A DNA stretch of 7,156 nucleotides, from positions 1 to 7,156 of the forward strand of contig JAHDCT010000059.1 in the NCBI GenBank assembly GCA_020629735.1. The letters run 5' to 3'. The DNA comes from a bacterium (GTDB lineage Bacteria > Patescibacteriota > Gracilibacteria > Absconditabacterales > Absconditicoccaceae). Below, in pieces: positions 6,694 through 7,156 of this stretch (position 1 is the stretch's first letter; every line of letters begins with the position of its first letter). A program made the position numbers and the translations under genes. The notes below the pieces were generated by a model. It did no database searches. It saw only the letters and a program-made list of their open reading frames with translations, and was not told the DNA's origin.

Positions 6694-6726
6694 AAAAAAC
6701 GTAAGCAGTTGTTGCTTACGTTTTTT
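6694..6726. terminator. Intrinsic terminator, usable in both directions
   Basis: AAAAAACGTAAGCA (6694-6707) and TGCTTACGTTTTTT (6713-6726) form a perfect 14-bp stem around the loop GTTGT, with a T-run on the plus strand and the matching A-run giving a T-run on the minus strand. It lies 20 nt after the ABC transporter stop and 38 nt after the stop of the convergent minus-strand gene, so it can end both transcripts. Confidence 0.9.
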
Positions 6727-6764
6727 TACATGGTATATATTACTGATTTGCTCATGTTTCTAAA

Positions 6765-7156
6765 TTAATGTTTAAACAGTTTATCGAACATAGCAGCTCA
6801 TAGTTTTCTTTTTCTATCTAAGAATTTCTTACTCTTTTCACATTTAGCTTCTGCTTCTGACTGTTCAAGGTTGTATTTTTTCACTTGAAGGTTTGTACAA
6901 CTAAATGGTATTCAACTTGGAGTAAAGAGATCTCCATCCATCTTGTAGGTATACGTAAATGAATTTGCTTCTTTTGGTGTGGTTACTTCTCCAACAGGTC
7001 TATCTTGTGCTCCTATACTAAATATTCCGATTGAATCAGATGAAACTTCTTCGTTTTCTTTAGTGTCTTCCGCTCAAGGTATAGCTCTAGCTGAACCAAA
7101 ATATCCGAGTGATGTTGTTTTTTCTGTATTTTTTTCTGGTTTTTTCTTTCATTTTC
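6765..7156 (-). CDS. Unrecognised protein, C-terminal part (start beyond window)
   Basis: I do not recognise this protein. The frame is open from the window edge for 129 residues and ends at TAA (6765-6767). It begins with a lysine-rich stretch (KGKKKPEKNTEK), continues through a polar, probably strand-rich region (about 15-85) and ends in a charged helix with a basic tail (about 90-129, EQSEAEAKCEKSKKFLDRK then KLFKH). It has two cysteines (fragment residues 86 and 105) and no membrane segment in the visible part. Only 4 of 10 glycines are TGA, clearly fewer than in the other genes, and C-ending codons are more frequent. That may reflect the opposite strand, a different expression level or recent acquisition. 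It converges on the ABC transporter gene with a shared terminator between them. Confidence 0.65.

Overview
The window reads as chromosomal DNA of an Absconditabacteria (SR1) or closely related Gracilibacteria organism. Under the standard code almost every gene is shattered by TGA. When TGA is read as glycine (translation table 25), long open frames appear and the TGAs fall on invariant glycines: all three glycines of HflX's LSRQGGG, P-loop glycines of HflX, MoxR and an ABC ATPase, and glycines of Tag. By hand count about three quarters of all glycines are TGA. The DNA is AT-rich, and no start codon has a Shine-Dalgarno sequence; starts sit behind T-rich or pyrimidine-rich leaders. A second recoding is suggested: the rare codon CGA sits at a position that is tryptophan in the Tag family, which fits the CGA/CGG-to-Trp reassignment reported computationally for Absconditabacterales.

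Layout. (1) 23-1189 +: complete HflX ribosome-associated GTPase. (2) 1190-1376: non-coding, with degenerate GTTCGA-type repeats. (3) 1377-1946 -: unrecognised 189-residue, lysine-rich protein, bracketed by two direct copies of a 19-bp repeat. (4) 1947-2233: non-coding, with repeats, an AT-rich hairpin and a 15-bp dyad. (5) 2234-5103 +: probable operon of a MoxR-family AAA+ ATPase, a DUF58 protein, a small one-pass membrane protein and, overlapping it by 14 nt, 3-methyladenine DNA glycosylase I (Tag). (6) 5160-6673 +: an ABC exporter half-transporter whose membrane domain is intact but whose ATPase domain carries an apparent 1-nt frameshift just before the Walker A motif and lacks about 75-80 residues including the Q-loop and LSGGQ signature. 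(7) 6694-6726: strong hairpin terminator, usable from both sides. (8) 6765-7156 -: C-terminal 129 residues of an unrecognised protein whose start lies beyond the window.

Working together: MoxR, DUF58 and a small membrane protein form the core of the widespread MoxR/DUF58 systems, where the AAA+ ATPase is thought to act as a chaperone on partner proteins at the membrane; the usual VWA-domain membrane partners are not in this window. Tag seems to ride on the same transcript. HflX and the ABC transporter are separate functions. No tRNA, rRNA, CRISPR array, transposase or phage gene was seen.
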